Position numbers and translations under genes: made by a program. From positions 2,955,001-3,019,000 of the forward strand of contig NZ_CP048829.1 in NCBI RefSeq assembly GCF_019355395.1: a DNA stretch of 64,000 nucleotides. Direction: 5' to 3'. Positions 52,071 to 62,023 of this stretch are shown in pieces (within the stretch, counting starts at the first letter, position 1; the number at the start of each line of letters is the position of its first letter). This stretch comes from Chordicoccus furentiruminis. Lineage in GTDB: Bacteria; Bacillota; Clostridia; Lachnospirales; Lachnospiraceae. Below the pieces are notes generated by a model. That model searched no databases. It saw only the letters and a program-made list of their open reading frames with translations, and had not been told where the DNA came from.

Positions 52071-53996
52071 ATGACAAAGAAGGAAGTCTACGACGAGTCA
52101 AGTATTCATGTGCTGGAAGGACTGGAAGCCGTCCGGATGCGGCCGGGCATGTATATCGGCAGCACATCGAGAAAGGGACTGAATCATCTGATCTACGAGA
52201 TTGTCGACAATTCGGTCGATGAGCATCTTGCCGGGTACTGCACCCATATCGATGTCACGCTGGAGAAAAACGGCTCCTGCACCGTCAGCGACAATGGCCG
52301 CGGCGTCCCGGTGGGGATCCATGAGAAGGGCATGCCGGCGGAGCGGCTCGTCTACACGACGCTTCATGCAGGCGGAAAATTTGACAGCAGCGCGTACAAG
52401 ACATCCGGAGGCCTTCACGGCGTCGGATCCTCTGTGGTGAACGCGCTCTCGACGGAGATGGATGTGAAGATCCGCCGCGACGGGGCCGTCTATCACGATC
52501 ATTTCTCCCGCGGCGTGCCGGATCTTGAGCTTGTGAACGGAAAGCTTCCGATTCTGGGCAGGACGAAGGAGACGGGAACGACCGTCAACTTCCTTCCTGA
52601 TCCGGAAATCTTCGAGGTAACCCGCTTCTCGGCCGCGGAAGTGAAGTCCCGCCTCCACGAGACGGCTTACCTGAATCCGAAGCTGACGATCACCTTCCGC
52701 GACAGACGGAAAGAACCGGAGGAGACCGTGGAATACGCGGAGCCGGAAGGCATCGTCGGCTTTGTCAGCGACCTGAACCGGAACGAGGAGACGGTGACGG
52801 AGCCGGTTTTTCTGGAAGGAGCGGACGAGGGCATCGAGGTTGAGGTTGCGATCCAGTATGTGAACGAATTCCATGAGAATGTGCTGGGCTACTGCAACAA
52901 CATCTATAACGCGGACGGCGGCACCCATCTCACCGGATTCAAGACAGCCTTCACACAGGTGATGAACAGCTACGCCCGGGAACTCGGCGTGCTGAAGGAA
53001 AAGGACGCCAATTTCACAGGGCCGGATATCCGGAACGGCATGACGGCGGTGGTGTCCGTCAAGCATCCGGACCCCCGCTTCGAGGGTCAGACGAAGACAA
53101 AGCTGGACAATCCGGACGCGGCCAGGGCGGTCGCCAAGGTGATCAGCGAGGAGGCGCCGCACTATTTTGACCGCCATCTTGACGCGCTGAAGGCGATTCT
53201 CGGTTGCGCCGAGAAGTCGGCGAAGATCCGGCGGACGGCAGAGAAAGCGAAAAACAGCCTTCTGACGAAGCAGAAGTTCAGCTTTGACACGAACGGAAAG
53301 CTGGCCAACTGCATTTCCAGAGACGCATCGAAGTGCGAGATCTTCATCGTCGAGGGAGATTCCGCCGGCGGCTCCGCGAAGACGGCACGTGACCGGCAGT
53401 ATCAGGCGATTCTTCCGATCCGGGGAAAAATTCTGAACGTCGAGAAGGCGAGCATCGACAAGGTGCTCGCGAATGCGGAGATCAAGACGATGATCACGGC
53501 CTTCGGATGCGGGTTTTCCGAAGGGTACGGAAACGATTTCGACATCTCGAAGCTCCGCTACGACAAGATCATCATCATGGCGGATGCCGATGTGGACGGC
53601 GCTCATATCGGCACGCTGCTGCTGACGCTGTTTTACCGGTACATGCCCGAGCTGATCTACGAAGGGCATGTCTATATCGCGATGCCGCCTCTTTACAAGG
53701 TGGTGCCGGCGAAGGGCGAGGGCGAGTATCTCTACGACGACAAAGCCCTCGAGCATTACAGGAAGAAACACCCGAACGGCCGCTTTACGCTGCAACGGTA
53801 CAAGGGTCTCGGCGAGATGGATCCGCAGCAGCTGTGGGAAACGACGCTTAACCCTGCGACGCGCCATCTGCGCCGGATCGAGATCGCGGATCCGGGACTG
53901 TCCTCCGACATCACCGACGTGCTGATGGGGACGGACGTGCCCCCGCGCCGGGAGTTTATCTACGAGCACGCGTCTGACGCCGCGCTTGACGTTTGA
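52071..53996 (+). CDS. parE: DNA gyrase/topoisomerase IV subunit B (ParE-like)
   Basis: This 641-residue ATPase subunit has the GHKL ATP site (EIVDNSVDEHLAG, DNGRGVPVG, GLHGVGSSVVNALS), the transducer Lys in EGQTKTKLDNP and a TOPRIM domain (VEGDSAGGSAK, then MADADVDGAHI), ending with YKGLGEMDPQQLWETT. The length fits ParE or clostridial GyrB. The assignment to topoisomerase IV rests on its partner lacking a GyrA box. ATG 52071 follows GGGGTTTGAG. It is followed by the A subunit 11 bases later. Confidence 0.85.
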   Translation: MTKKEVYDESSIHVLEGLEAVRMRPGMYIGSTSRKGLNHLIYEIVDNSVDEHLAGYCTHIDVTLEKNGSCTVSDNGRGVPVGIHEKGMPAERLVYTTLHAGGKFDSSAYKTSGGLHGVGSSVVNALSTEMDVKIRRDGAVYHDHFSRGVPDLELVNGKLPILGRTKETGTTVNFLPDPEIFEVTRFSAAEVKSRLHETAYLNPKLTITFRDRRKEPEETVEYAEPEGIVGFVSDLNRNEETVTEPVFLEGADEGIEVEVAIQYVNEFHENVLGYCNNIYNADGGTHLTGFKTAFTQVMNSYARELGVLKEKDANFTGPDIRNGMTAVVSVKHPDPRFEGQTKTKLDNPDAARAVAKVISEEAPHYFDRHLDALKAILGCAEKSAKIRRTAEKAKNSLLTKQKFSFDTNGKLANCISRDASKCEIFIVEGDSAGGSAKTARDRQYQAILPIRGKILNVEKASIDKVLANAEIKTMITAFGCGFSEGYGNDFDISKLRYDKIIIMADADVDGAHIGTLLLTLFYRYMPELIYEGHVYIAMPPLYKVVPAKGEGEYLYDDKALEHYRKKHPNGRFTLQRYKGLGEMDPQQLWETTLNPATRHLRRIEIADPGLSSDITDVLMGTDVPPRREFIYEHASDAALDV

Positions 53997-54007
53997 GGAG
54001 GAGTGAG

Positions 54008-56254
54008 ATGCCGAAGACGGAAGAGCATATCATCCGGACTGACTATTCGGAGATTATGCAGAAGAATTATATCGACTATGCGATGTCGGTCATCGTCTCC
54101 CGTGCGCTTCCCGACGTGCGCGACGGCCTGAAGCCGGTGCAGCGCCGGGTGCTGTATGACATGTGGGAACTGGGTACCCGCTCGGACCGTCCGTACAGGA
54201 AGAGCGCCCGTATCGTGGGCGACACGATGGGCAAGTTCCATCCTCACGGCGACAGTTCCATTTACGACGCGCTGGTCGTGATGGCCCAGGATTTCAAAAA
54301 GGGACGGGTGCTGATCGACGGACACGGCAATTTCGGATCCATCGAGGGAGACGGGGCCGCGGCGATGCGGTACACGGAAGCCCGGCTTGAGGCATTCACC
54401 GAAGATGTCTTTCTGAGCGACCTTGACAAGAACCTCGTGGATTTCATGCCGAACTTCGATGAGACGGAGAAGGAGCCGACGGTGCTGCCGGCGAGGCTTC
54501 CGAATATCCTGATCAACGGATCGGACGGTATTGCGGTCGGGATGGCGACGTCGATTCCGCCGAACAACATCGGCGAGGTGATCGATGCGGTCTGCGCCTT
54601 TATCCGCAACGATAAGATTACGGACGAGGAACTGCTGAAGTATATCAAGGGGCCGGACTTCCCGACAGGCGGCATCGTCGTCAACCGGGACGAGCTGCCG
54701 GAGATCTACCGGACCGGCAGCGGCCGGATCCGGATCCGTGGACGCGTGGAGACGGAGGCGGGAAGAAACGGACGCACGAATCTCGTGGTGACTGAAATTC
54801 CGTATACGATGGTGGGCGCCGGCATCGGGAAGTTCATGAACGATGTCGCGGCGCTGGCCGAGAGCCGCCAGGCGCCGGAGATCGCCGACCTGTCCAACCA
54901 GTCGTCGAAGGAAGGCATCCGGATCGTCATCGAGCTGAAGAAGGGCGCCGACGCGGAGCGTGTCCGGAACCTGCTCTTCCGGAAGACGAAGCTGGAGGAT
55001 ACCTTCGGCGTCAATATGCTCGTCGTCTCGGAAGGACGGCCGGAGACGATGTCGCTCCGCCAGATCATCGAGTCGGCCGTGGACTTTCAGTTCGAGATCG
55101 CTGATCGGAAATACCAGACGCTGCTGGCGAAGGAGCTTGAGCAGAAGGAAATTCAGGAGGGCCTGATCCGCGCGACTGATGTCATCGATCTGATCATCGA
55201 GATCCTCCGCGGATCGAAGAACCGGAAGATGGCCACTGACTGTCTTGTGAAAGGACGGACGGAAGGCATCCGCTTCCGCTCGGAGAAAAGCCGCGCGGAG
55301 GCCGCGCAGCTGATGTTTACGGAACGCCAGGCCAACGCGATTCTCGATATGCGTCTGGTCAAGCTGATCGGACTCGAGATCGACGCGCTGATGAAGGAGC
55401 ACGCGGAAACACTGAAGCGGATCGACTTCTACCGGAATCTGCTGGAGAACCACGATGCGATGGCGGCAGAGCTGGTGAAGGAGCTTGGCGCGATGAGGAA
55501 GAAGTACGCGGTACCCCGGCGCACGGCCATCGAACATGCGGAGGAGATTGTCATCGAGGAGGCGGGATTTGAGGAAGAGGAGGTGATCTTCTGCCTCGAC
55601 CGCTTCGGTTACGCGAAAGTGCTTGACACGGGCACTTTTGAGAAGAACCGGGAAGCCGCCGAAGCCGACAACCGGTATGTGTTCCGGCTTCTCAACACGG
55701 ACCGTATCTGTCTGTTCACGGACAGCGGCCGAATGCACACCGTCAAGGTGCTGGACGTGCCGCAGCGGAAGCTGAGGGACAAGGGCGTGCCGATTGACAA
55801 TCTTACGAACTACTCGAATCAGGAGGAGGAGCTGCTCTATGTCGCGCCGCTCAGCTTCGTATCGGGGACGGAGCTTTTCTTCGCCACAGAGAAGGGGCTG
55901 GTGAAGCGGACGGAAGGAAGCGTACTGTCGGCCTCCGTGAGGACCGTTCTGTCCACCAAGCTGGGGGAGGACGACCGCCTTGTCTTCGTCGGTCCCTGCG
56001 GTCAGATGGAGCAGGCCGTGCTTGAGTCGAAGGAAGGATATTTCCTCCGCTTTCCGCTGGCCGAGGTGCCGGTTCAGAAGAAGGCGGCGCAGGGCGTCCG
56101 GGGGATGACGCTCGGAGAGGACGACCGGATTCACGCCGTCTATCTTCTGGAGGCGTCAAAGGAATTTGCCATCGAATATCATGGCGGCAGGATGCTTCTA
56201 AGCCGATTGAAGCTGGCGAAGCGCGGCGGAAGAGGAAACCGGAGCCGCAGATAA
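54008..56254 (+). CDS. parC: DNA gyrase/topoisomerase IV subunit A (ParC-like)
   Basis: This 748-residue breakage-reunion subunit has YIDYAMSVIVSRALPDVRDGLK, the QRDR segment HPHGDSSIYDALVVMAQ (wild-type Ser and Asp) and the catalytic Tyr in AAAMRYTEARL. The CTD begins near residue 510, and where GyrA has its QRRGGKG box this protein reads TFEKNREAAEADNRYV, so no GyrA box is present. That favours topoisomerase IV (decatenation). GGAGGAG directly after the B-subunit stop supports ATG 54008. A true gyrAB pair is expected elsewhere in the genome. Confidence 0.85.
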   Translation: MPKTEEHIIRTDYSEIMQKNYIDYAMSVIVSRALPDVRDGLKPVQRRVLYDMWELGTRSDRPYRKSARIVGDTMGKFHPHGDSSIYDALVVMAQDFKKGRVLIDGHGNFGSIEGDGAAAMRYTEARLEAFTEDVFLSDLDKNLVDFMPNFDETEKEPTVLPARLPNILINGSDGIAVGMATSIPPNNIGEVIDAVCAFIRNDKITDEELLKYIKGPDFPTGGIVVNRDELPEIYRTGSGRIRIRGRVETEAGRNGRTNLVVTEIPYTMVGAGIGKFMNDVAALAESRQAPEIADLSNQSSKEGIRIVIELKKGADAERVRNLLFRKTKLEDTFGVNMLVVSEGRPETMSLRQIIESAVDFQFEIADRKYQTLLAKELEQKEIQEGLIRATDVIDLIIEILRGSKNRKMATDCLVKGRTEGIRFRSEKSRAEAAQLMFTERQANAILDMRLVKLIGLEIDALMKEHAETLKRIDFYRNLLENHDAMAAELVKELGAMRKKYAVPRRTAIEHAEEIVIEEAGFEEEEVIFCLDRFGYAKVLDTGTFEKNREAAEADNRYVFRLLNTDRICLFTDSGRMHTVKVLDVPQRKLRDKGVPIDNLTNYSNQEEELLYVAPLSFVSGTELFFATEKGLVKRTEGSVLSASVRTVLSTKLGEDDRLVFVGPCGQMEQAVLESKEGYFLRFPLAEVPVQKKAAQGVRGMTLGEDDRIHAVYLLEASKEFAIEYHGGRMLLSRLKLAKRGGRGNRSRR

Positions 56255-56304
56255 GACGGAGAGGTCTTTCTGAACGCGGAAATGCCCGAAATGCAAGGTT
56301 TTTC

Positions 56305-56333
56305 TTGCATTCCGGCTGCCGGAGTGGTATAGT
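56305..56333 (+). promoter_or_regulatory. Promoter of the rimP-nusA-infB operon
   Basis: TTGCAT (56305-56310), a 17-base spacer and TATAGT (56328-56333) form a plausible promoter about 70 bases upstream of rimP. Its -35 lies in the right arm of a small hairpin, AATGCAAG/CTTGCATT. Confidence 0.65.
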
Positions 56334-56356
56334 TCGATTGTTACATGAGTTGAGAC

Positions 56357-56384
56357 TTAGGAGCGGACTTGCGTCCGCTCCTAA
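56357..56384 (+). promoter_or_regulatory. Leader hairpin upstream of rimP
   Basis: TTAGGAGCGGAC (56357-56368) and GTCCGCTCCTAA (56373-56384) form a perfect 12-bp stem with a TTGC tetraloop, 18 bases before the start codon. No T tract follows, so it is not a terminator. Confidence 0.75.
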
Positions 56385-56402
56385 ACTGTGTAAGGGGAAA
56401 CA

Positions 56403-56873
56403 TTGAGCAGAAAAGACGAATATGAGCGGAAAACCTGGGCTCTTCTTGAGCCGGTCGCGGCTGAACTGGGACTGCATCCCGTAGATGCCGAGTTCGTGAA
56501 GGAAGGCCAGGAGTATTTCCTGCGGATCTGCATCGACAAGGACGGAGGCGTCGGCATCGATGACTGCGAGGCGGTCAGCCGGCGGATCGATCCTCTTCTG
56601 GATCGGGAGGATTTCATCGCGGAGCCCTATACGCTGGAGGTGAGCTCGCCGGGACTCGGACGGGTACTCCGGAGGCCCCATGACTTCGAATACGCGAAGG
56701 GCCGGGAAGTCGAGGCGAAGCTGTACCGCGCCGTCGGGAAGAAGAAGACCGTCACCGGCATTCTGCTCGATGCGGATGATCGGCAGGTGAAGATCCGTCC
56801 GTCGGACGGCGGGGAGGATCTGATCATCGGAAAGAGCGAAATCGCACGCATCAGCCTGACATATGAGCTGTAA
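56403..56873 (+). CDS. rimP: Ribosome maturation factor RimP
   Basis: This 156-residue factor is needed for 30S subunit assembly. The N-terminal alpha/beta domain has LGLHPVDAEFVKEG and LRICIDKDGGVGIDDCEAVSRRID, and YTLEVSSPGLGR links to the C-terminal SH3-like domain. The start is TTG 56403 with AAGGGG upstream, after a leader hairpin. It is the first gene of the rimP-nusA-rnpM-ylxQ-infB-rbfA-nrnA-truB-ribF cluster. Confidence 0.95.
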   Translation: MSRKDEYERKTWALLEPVAAELGLHPVDAEFVKEGQEYFLRICIDKDGGVGIDDCEAVSRRIDPLLDREDFIAEPYTLEVSSPGLGRVLRRPHDFEYAKGREVEAKLYRAVGKKKTVTGILLDADDRQVKIRPSDGGEDLIIGKSEIARISLTYEL

Positions 56874-56930
56874 AACCGGAGAGCCGCGGACAGGCCTTAA
56901 GCCGGAACGCAAGGAGGAGACAGAAAAAAC

Positions 56931-58133
56931 ATGAATACGGAACTCAAAGAAGCCATCGAACTGCTGGAGAAGGAAAAAGGCATCAGCAAAGCGTCGCTGC
57001 TTGATTCCATCGAGCAGTCGCTGATGACGGCCTGTAAGTCGCATTTCGGAAAGAACGACAACATCAACGTCCGTATCGATCCGGAGACCTGCGATTTCTC
57101 TGTGACCGCGGAGAAGGAAGTGGTGGAGGATCAGGACCATATCGTGGATCCGACGCTGCAGGTGACGGTAGAGGAAGCGAGAAAGAACAATCCGCATGCG
57201 GTCGCCGGCGACATCATCACGGTGGATATCAACTCCAAGTCTTTCGGGCGTATCGCGACGATGAACGCCAAGAACATCATCCTCCAGCGGATCCGTGAGG
57301 AAGAGCGGAACGCGGTCTACAACCAGTACAGCGGCCGGATTCATGAGCTGGTCACGGGTACGGTGCAGCGCCTGCAGGGCCGCACCTATGTGATCAATCT
57401 CGGAAAGACCGATGCCCTTCTCAACGAGAACGAGCAGGTGAAGACCGAGCACTTCAATATCGGAGACCGGGTCAAGGTTTATGTCGTCGATGTGAAGAAT
57501 TCCACGAGAGGCGCGAAGATCCTCGTATCGAGGACTCATCCGGATCTGGTCCGCCGTCTTTTCGAGGAGGAAGTCTCGGAGGTACGGGACGGAACCGTGG
57601 AGATCAAGGGAATCTCCAGAGAGCCGGGGTCCCGGACCAAGATGGCCGTCTGGTCCAATGATCCGGACGTGGATCCGGTCGGCGCCTGCGTCGGCATGAA
57701 CGGAAGCCGCGTCGGTGCGGTGGTGGACGAGCTCCGCGGCGAAAAGATCGACATCATCGCCTGGGACGAGAATCCGGCTGTCCTCATCGAGAACGCGCTG
57801 AGCCCGGCCAAGGTCATCACCGTCGGCGCGGATCCGGACGAGAGAGCCGCGAAGGTGATCGTTCCGGATTACCAGCTCTCTCTTGCGATCGGAAAGGAAG
57901 GACAGAACGCCCGCCTGGCGGCCCGTCTGACCGGATATAAGATTGACATCAAGTCGGAAACCCAGGCGCGCGAGTCCGGCGACTTCGATGATCTCTATAT
58001 CGACGACTTCGACGAGAACGGCGAGTACTACGAGGACGAGGGGGCCAGCTATGCAGACGAATCAGGCATTGACACGGAAGAAGACACCGGAGAGGACCTG
58101 TCTGGGCTGTCGGACGGTCCGGCCGAAGAGTGA
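56931..58133 (+). CDS. nusA: Transcription termination/antitermination factor NusA
   Basis: This 400-residue RNA polymerase accessory factor has an N-terminal domain ([19 protein letters not shown]), an S1 domain (about 135-200, with [20 protein letters not shown]) and two KH domains ([26 protein letters not shown], then [20 protein letters not shown]). The tail after residue 345 is strongly acidic (Asp/Glu). CAAGGAGGAGA precedes the ATG. Its 3' end overlaps rnpM by 83 bases in a different frame. Confidence 0.96.
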   Translation: MNTELKEAIELLEKEKGISKASLLDSIEQSLMTACKSHFGKNDNINVRIDPETCDFSVTAEKEVVEDQDHIVDPTLQVTVEEARKNNPHAVAGDIITVDINSKSFGRIATMNAKNIILQRIREEERNAVYNQYSGRIHELVTGTVQRLQGRTYVINLGKTDALLNENEQVKTEHFNIGDRVKVYVVDVKNSTRGAKILVSRTHPDLVRRLFEEEVSEVRDGTVEIKGISREPGSRTKMAVWSNDPDVDPVGACVGMNGSRVGAVVDELRGEKIDIIAWDENPAVLIENALSPAKVITVGADPDERAAKVIVPDYQLSLAIGKEGQNARLAARLTGYKIDIKSETQARESGDFDDLYIDDFDENGEYYEDEGASYADESGIDTEEDTGEDLSGLSDGPAEE

Positions 58134-58332
58134 GCTGATCCGCGTCGTCCGGAAACCCGACGGATCCATCGCGCTTGATCCGACAGGCCGGATAAACGGA
58201 CGGGGCGCGTATCTGTGCCGAAACGCGGACTGTCTCCGCAGAGCGTTGAAATCCGGCGCTTTGGCGTCGAGTCTGAAGACGGCGATCCCGGCGGAGATCG
58301 GCGAGGCTCTTCTCGAGGAGATAAAAACGTGA
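58051..58332 (+). CDS. rnpM: RNase P modulator RnpM (YlxR)
   Basis: This 93-residue YlxR protein binds RNase P RNA and modulates it. The motif [20 protein letters not shown] and the later RINGRGAYLC are diagnostic. The start ATG 58051 lies within nusA with GAGGGGG upstream; an internal TTG at 58069 is the only other candidate. The overlap with nusA is 83 bases. Its stop overlaps the ylxQ GTG start by 4 bases. Confidence 0.9.
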   Translation: MQTNQALTRKKTPERTCLGCRTVRPKSELIRVVRKPDGSIALDPTGRINGRGAYLCRNADCLRRALKSGALASSLKTAIPAEIGEALLEEIKT

Positions 58333-58649
58333 CGGATGAACAGAGGATTCTCGGTTATCTCGGACTGGCTGCCGGAGGGCGCCGGATTGAGAGCGGAGAG
58401 GATCAGACGGAGAAGACGGTGAGAAACGGCCGGGCGCATCTTGTACTGATTGCGGGGGACGCGTCCGAAAATACGAAGAAAAAGTTCCGCAATCTGTGTG
58501 ACTACTATGAAGTACCCTGCTTCGTTTTTTCCGACAGGGCAACTCTGGGCCGGACGATCGGAAGGCGTTTCCGCGCATCCTGCGTGCTGACGGACAGCGG
58601 TCTGGCAAAGGCGGTCATCGGGATTCTAAACAGGCAGGTTCAAGCATAA
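58329..58649 (+). CDS. ylxQ: L7Ae-family ribosomal-like protein YlxQ
   Basis: This 106-residue RNA-binding protein of the L7Ae/L30e/S12e/Gadd45 family recognises K-turns in paralogues. It has LGYLGLAAGGRRIESGED, the LVLIAGDASENTKKKFRNLC strand-helix, and YEVPCFVF. The start is taken as GTG 58329 (overlap GTGA with rnpM), giving the usual length; longer in-frame versions overlap rnpM. The ribosomal role is suggested by its universal location beside nusA and infB. Confidence 0.9.
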   Translation: MTDEQRILGYLGLAAGGRRIESGEDQTEKTVRNGRAHLVLIAGDASENTKKKFRNLCDYYEVPCFVFSDRATLGRTIGRRFRASCVLTDSGLAKAVIGILNRQVQA

Positions 58650-58661
58650 GGGAGATTGTAT

Positions 58662-61616
58662 ATGGCAAAAATCAGGGTTCATGATCTTGCGAGAGAAGTC
58701 GGCAGGTCCAACAGAGACGTCATCGACTATCTGACGCAGAAGGGCTACGAGATGGTGACCGCTGTCAGTGTGGTGCCGGACAGCGAGATCGCCGACATCC
58801 GTGTGAAATTCGGCGGCGCGTCTCCGAAGGCGTCCGGGCAGACGGCAGGACGGCCGGCATCGGAGAGAGGGACGGAAGATCAGACCTCCGACGCGCATGA
58901 CCGGAAAGAGCAGACGGACGAGTCCGGGAAGACGAAGAAAAAAGGATTTGTCCGCGTATTCCGTTCGGAAAATGCAACCAGACAGCTCCAGCACCGCCCG
59001 AAGAAGCCTGCTCAGACTGACCGGCCGCATGCGGAACGTCCGGCAGCGCAGCAGGCTGCACCCGGCGCGGAGAGCGCGCCTGCGGCCGCGAAGAACGCGC
59101 CGGAGACGGCTGCGAAGGCAGCCGCTCCGCAGACGTCTGCTCCCGTGAAGGCGGAGCAGCGGCCGGCGCAGCCGAAGGCGGAACCGGCGAAGACCGGGAC
59201 GGATCGTCCGGCGGCCGCGCCCGGATCCGCCGCTCCGAAGGCGGAAGGCGGGAAGGCAGCGCCGAAGAGCACTGAGGCGGCAAAGCCGGCGGAAACATCC
59301 GGTACGGCGGCGAAACCGGCGGAGGACACGGGCTTCCGCAACGGCCGTATCATCCGCAACGTGGGTCCGCTGAACCGTATGCCCAGTACGTCATCCCGCT
59401 CCGGATCGCGGAGCGGAAGCCAGGGCCGGAACGGACGCCCGGGCCAGGGCGGCGGTTTCCGTGACCGCACGGGCGGACCCGGATCCCGGAACGGCCAGGG
59501 CCCGCGCAGCGGCGGTCAGGGCGGACCGGGTATGAGATCCAGAAACGGCCAGGGACGGAACGCCTTTTCGACGGATCGGAACGGACGCCCGGGTCAGGGC
59601 CGTCCGGGCTTCGGTCAGAACCGACCGGGTGCCGGACGCGGCGCCGCACCGGCCGGACGTGACGGGGACGGCGCGCTGGCGCACAAGACGACCCGTGATT
59701 TCCGCAAGGACGGCAAGGAGCGCGAGAGAACAAGAGAGGAGCGCAGGGAGAACGGGCGCGAGGGCGGCAACCGTCCGAATCAGCAGAGACGGCAGTTCAA
59801 CCGGATCCCGAAGGCGCTGCAGCACCGTCAGCCTCAGCATGAGGAGAAGAAGGAAGAGCAGGTAACGTCCATCAAGGTAGCGGACAAGATCACGATCCGC
59901 GAGCTGGCCGAGAAGATGAAGCTGGCGCCGTCCGTCCTGATCAAGGAACTCTTCATGAAGGGCGAGATGGTCACCGTGAACCACGAGCTTCCGTATGAGA
60001 AGGCAGAGGAAATCGCGATGGAGCACAACATCCTCTGCGAGAAGGAAGAGCAGGAGGATGTCATCGGCGAGCTTCTGGCGGAGGACGCGGAGGATGAGAA
60101 GGATCTCGTCCCGAGACCGCCTGTCGTCTGCGTGATGGGTCATGTCGATCACGGCAAGACGTCCCTGCTGGATGCGATCCGGAATACCCATGTCACCGAC
60201 CGGGAGGCCGGAGGCATCACGCAGCACATCGGCGCGTATATGGTTTCCGTCAACGGACAGAAGATCACCTTCCTCGATACGCCGGGCCATGAGGCGTTCA
60301 CCGCGATGCGTATGCGCGGCGCGAACGCGACGGACATCGCCGTTCTCGTCGTGGCGGCGGACGACGGCGTGATGCCTCAGACCGCGGAGGCGATCAATCA
60401 CGCGAAAGCGGCAAAGGTGGAGATCATCGTCGCCGTCAACAAGATCGACAAGCCCGGAGCAAACATCGACCGGGTGAAGCAGGAGCTGTCGGAGTACGGC
60501 CTTGTCGCCGAGGACTGGGGCGGCCAGACGGTCTTCTGCCCGGTATCCGCGAAGACCCATGAGGGCATCGATAACCTGCTTGAGATGATTCTGCTGAGCG
60601 CGGAGATGCTGGAACTGAAGGCTAATCCGAACCGTAAGGCGAGAGGCATTGTCCTCGAGGCCAAGCTGGACAAGGGACGCGGCCCGGTGGCCTCCATCCT
60701 GATCCAGAAGGGCACGCTTCATCAGGGCGACTTCATCGCGTGCGGCGCGGCCTACGGCAAGGTGCGTGCGATGACCGATGAGCGCGGCAGACGGCTGCAC
60801 AAGGCGACGCCGTCCATGCCGGTGGAGGTGATCGGACTCTCGTCGGTGCCGGAGGCGGGCGAGGTGCTCGTGTCGCTTGACAGCGACAAGGAGGCCAAGG
60901 ATTTCGCGGCTGTCTTCGTCAATGAGGGCAAGAAGACCCTGATCGAAGAGACGAGGACCCAGATGACACTGGACGATCTGTACAATCAGATCAAGGAAGG
61001 CAATCTGAAGGAGCTTCCGATCGTCGTCAAGGCGGATGTACAGGGCTCTGTGGAGGCGGTCTCCCAGTCTCTGCTCAAGCTGTCCAACGACGAGGTGGTG
61101 GTCAAGGTGATTCACAGCGGCGTCGGCGCAATCAACGAGTCGGATGTTTCGCTGGCAGCCGCGTCGAACGCGATCATCATCGGATTCAACGTCCGGCCGG
61201 ACAATACGGCGAAGGTGATGGCGGATACCCAGAAGGTGGACATCCATCTCTACAACGTGATCTACGAGGCCATCGAGGATGTGGAACGCGCGCTGAACGG
61301 CATGCGGGCGGCGGTCTACGAGGAGAAGGTTCAGGGACACGCCGAGATCCGTCAGATGTTCAAGGCTTCCGGAGTCGGCAATATCGCGGGCGCTTATATC
61401 CGGGACGGTATCTTCCAGCGGTCGTCCAAGGTCCGTGTGTTCCGGGGAGAAGAGAAGATCTACGAGGGCCAGCTCGCGTCGCTCAAGCGTTTCAAGGACG
61501 ACGTGAAGGAAGTGAAGGAGGGCTTCGAGTGCGGATTCGTCTTCGACGGCTGGGGTGATTTCCAGGTCGATGACACAGTCGAGGCCTACACGATGGTTGA
61601 GGTGCCGAGAACATGA
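58662..61616 (+). CDS. infB: Translation initiation factor IF-2
   Basis: This 984-residue GTPase recruits fMet-tRNA to the 30S subunit. An IF2N domain ([19 protein letters not shown]) is followed by about 360 residues of low complexity: an Ala/Pro/Lys part (about 125-225) and an Arg/Gly-rich part with repeated NGRPGQG units (about 240-345). A second IF2N lies before the G domain (GHVDHGKTS, then DTPGHEAF and [11 protein letters not shown], about residues 490-600), then the IF-2 beta-barrels and C-terminal domain. ATG 58662 has AAGGGAG upstream. Its stop overlaps rbfA by 4 bases. Confidence 0.97.
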   Translation: MAKIRVHDLAREVGRSNRDVIDYLTQKGYEMVTAVSVVPDSEIADIRVKFGGASPKASGQTAGRPASERGTEDQTSDAHDRKEQTDESGKTKKKGFVRVFRSENATRQLQHRPKKPAQTDRPHAERPAAQQAAPGAESAPAAAKNAPETAAKAAAPQTSAPVKAEQRPAQPKAEPAKTGTDRPAAAPGSAAPKAEGGKAAPKSTEAAKPAETSGTAAKPAEDTGFRNGRIIRNVGPLNRMPSTSSRSGSRSGSQGRNGRPGQGGGFRDRTGGPGSRNGQGPRSGGQGGPGMRSRNGQGRNAFSTDRNGRPGQGRPGFGQNRPGAGRGAAPAGRDGDGALAHKTTRDFRKDGKERERTREERRENGREGGNRPNQQRRQFNRIPKALQHRQPQHEEKKEEQVTSIKVADKITIRELAEKMKLAPSVLIKELFMKGEMVTVNHELPYEKAEEIAMEHNILCEKEEQEDVIGELLAEDAEDEKDLVPRPPVVCVMGHVDHGKTSLLDAIRNTHVTDREAGGITQHIGAYMVSVNGQKITFLDTPGHEAFTAMRMRGANATDIAVLVVAADDGVMPQTAEAINHAKAAKVEIIVAVNKIDKPGANIDRVKQELSEYGLVAEDWGGQTVFCPVSAKTHEGIDNLLEMILLSAEMLELKANPNRKARGIVLEAKLDKGRGPVASILIQKGTLHQGDFIACGAAYGKVRAMTDERGRRLHKATPSMPVEVIGLSSVPEAGEVLVSLDSDKEAKDFAAVFVNEGKKTLIEETRTQMTLDDLYNQIKEGNLKELPIVVKADVQGSVEAVSQSLLKLSNDEVVVKVIHSGVGAINESDVSLAAASNAIIIGFNVRPDNTAKVMADTQKVDIHLYNVIYEAIEDVERALNGMRAAVYEEKVQGHAEIRQMFKASGVGNIAGAYIRDGIFQRSSKVRVFRGEEKIYEGQLASLKRFKDDVKEVKEGFECGFVFDGWGDFQVDDTVEAYTMVEVPRT

Positions 61617-62023
61617 AAAAGAACGGGACAAAAAACCTCCGGATCAACGAGGAGGTCGGAAGAGAGCTCTCCCGGATTATCCGGGAGCTCAAGGACCCCC
61701 GTGTCAGCATGATGACCTCGGTGATGGACGCGTATGTGGCGACCGACCTGAAGACATGCAAGGTGTATGTCTCTGTCCTGGGCGACGAGACCCGGCGGAG
61801 CGAAACAATGCGCGGCCTCGAGTCCGCGAAGGGCTTTATCCGGAGAGAACTGGCGCACAGCCTGAACATGAGAAACACGCCTGAACTCACGTTCGTCATG
61901 GACCGCTCGATTGAGCGGGGAGCCGAGATGTCGAGAAGGATCGACGAGGTGATCCGCCACGACGAGGAAGTCGAGCGTCAGCGCGACGGACACGAAGACG
62001 GGGGGGAAGGAGCCTGCGGATGA
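61613..62023 (+). CDS. rbfA: Ribosome-binding factor A
   Basis: This 136-residue KH-fold factor binds the 30S subunit and helps process 16S rRNA. The core contains INEEVGRELSRIIRELKDPRV, CKVYVSVLGDE, GFIRRELAHSLNMRNTPELTF and RGAEMSRRIDEVI. The C-terminal 15 residues are Asp/Glu/Gly-rich and not conserved. It overlaps infB by 4 bases and nrnA by 4 bases. Confidence 0.95.
   Translation: MKKNGTKNLRINEEVGRELSRIIRELKDPRVSMMTSVMDAYVATDLKTCKVYVSVLGDETRRSETMRGLESAKGFIRRELAHSLNMRNTPELTFVMDRSIERGAEMSRRIDEVIRHDEEVERQRDGHEDGGEGACG

Noticed and set aside
54240-54300. Fluoroquinolone-resistance substitution in the topoisomerase A subunit
   Set aside because: The QRDR reads HPHGDSSIYDALV with the usual Ser and Asp, so no known resistance change is visible.
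53960-56134. 724-codon minus-strand frame opposite the topoisomerase A subunit
   Set aside because: It is an antisense shadow with no conserved motif.
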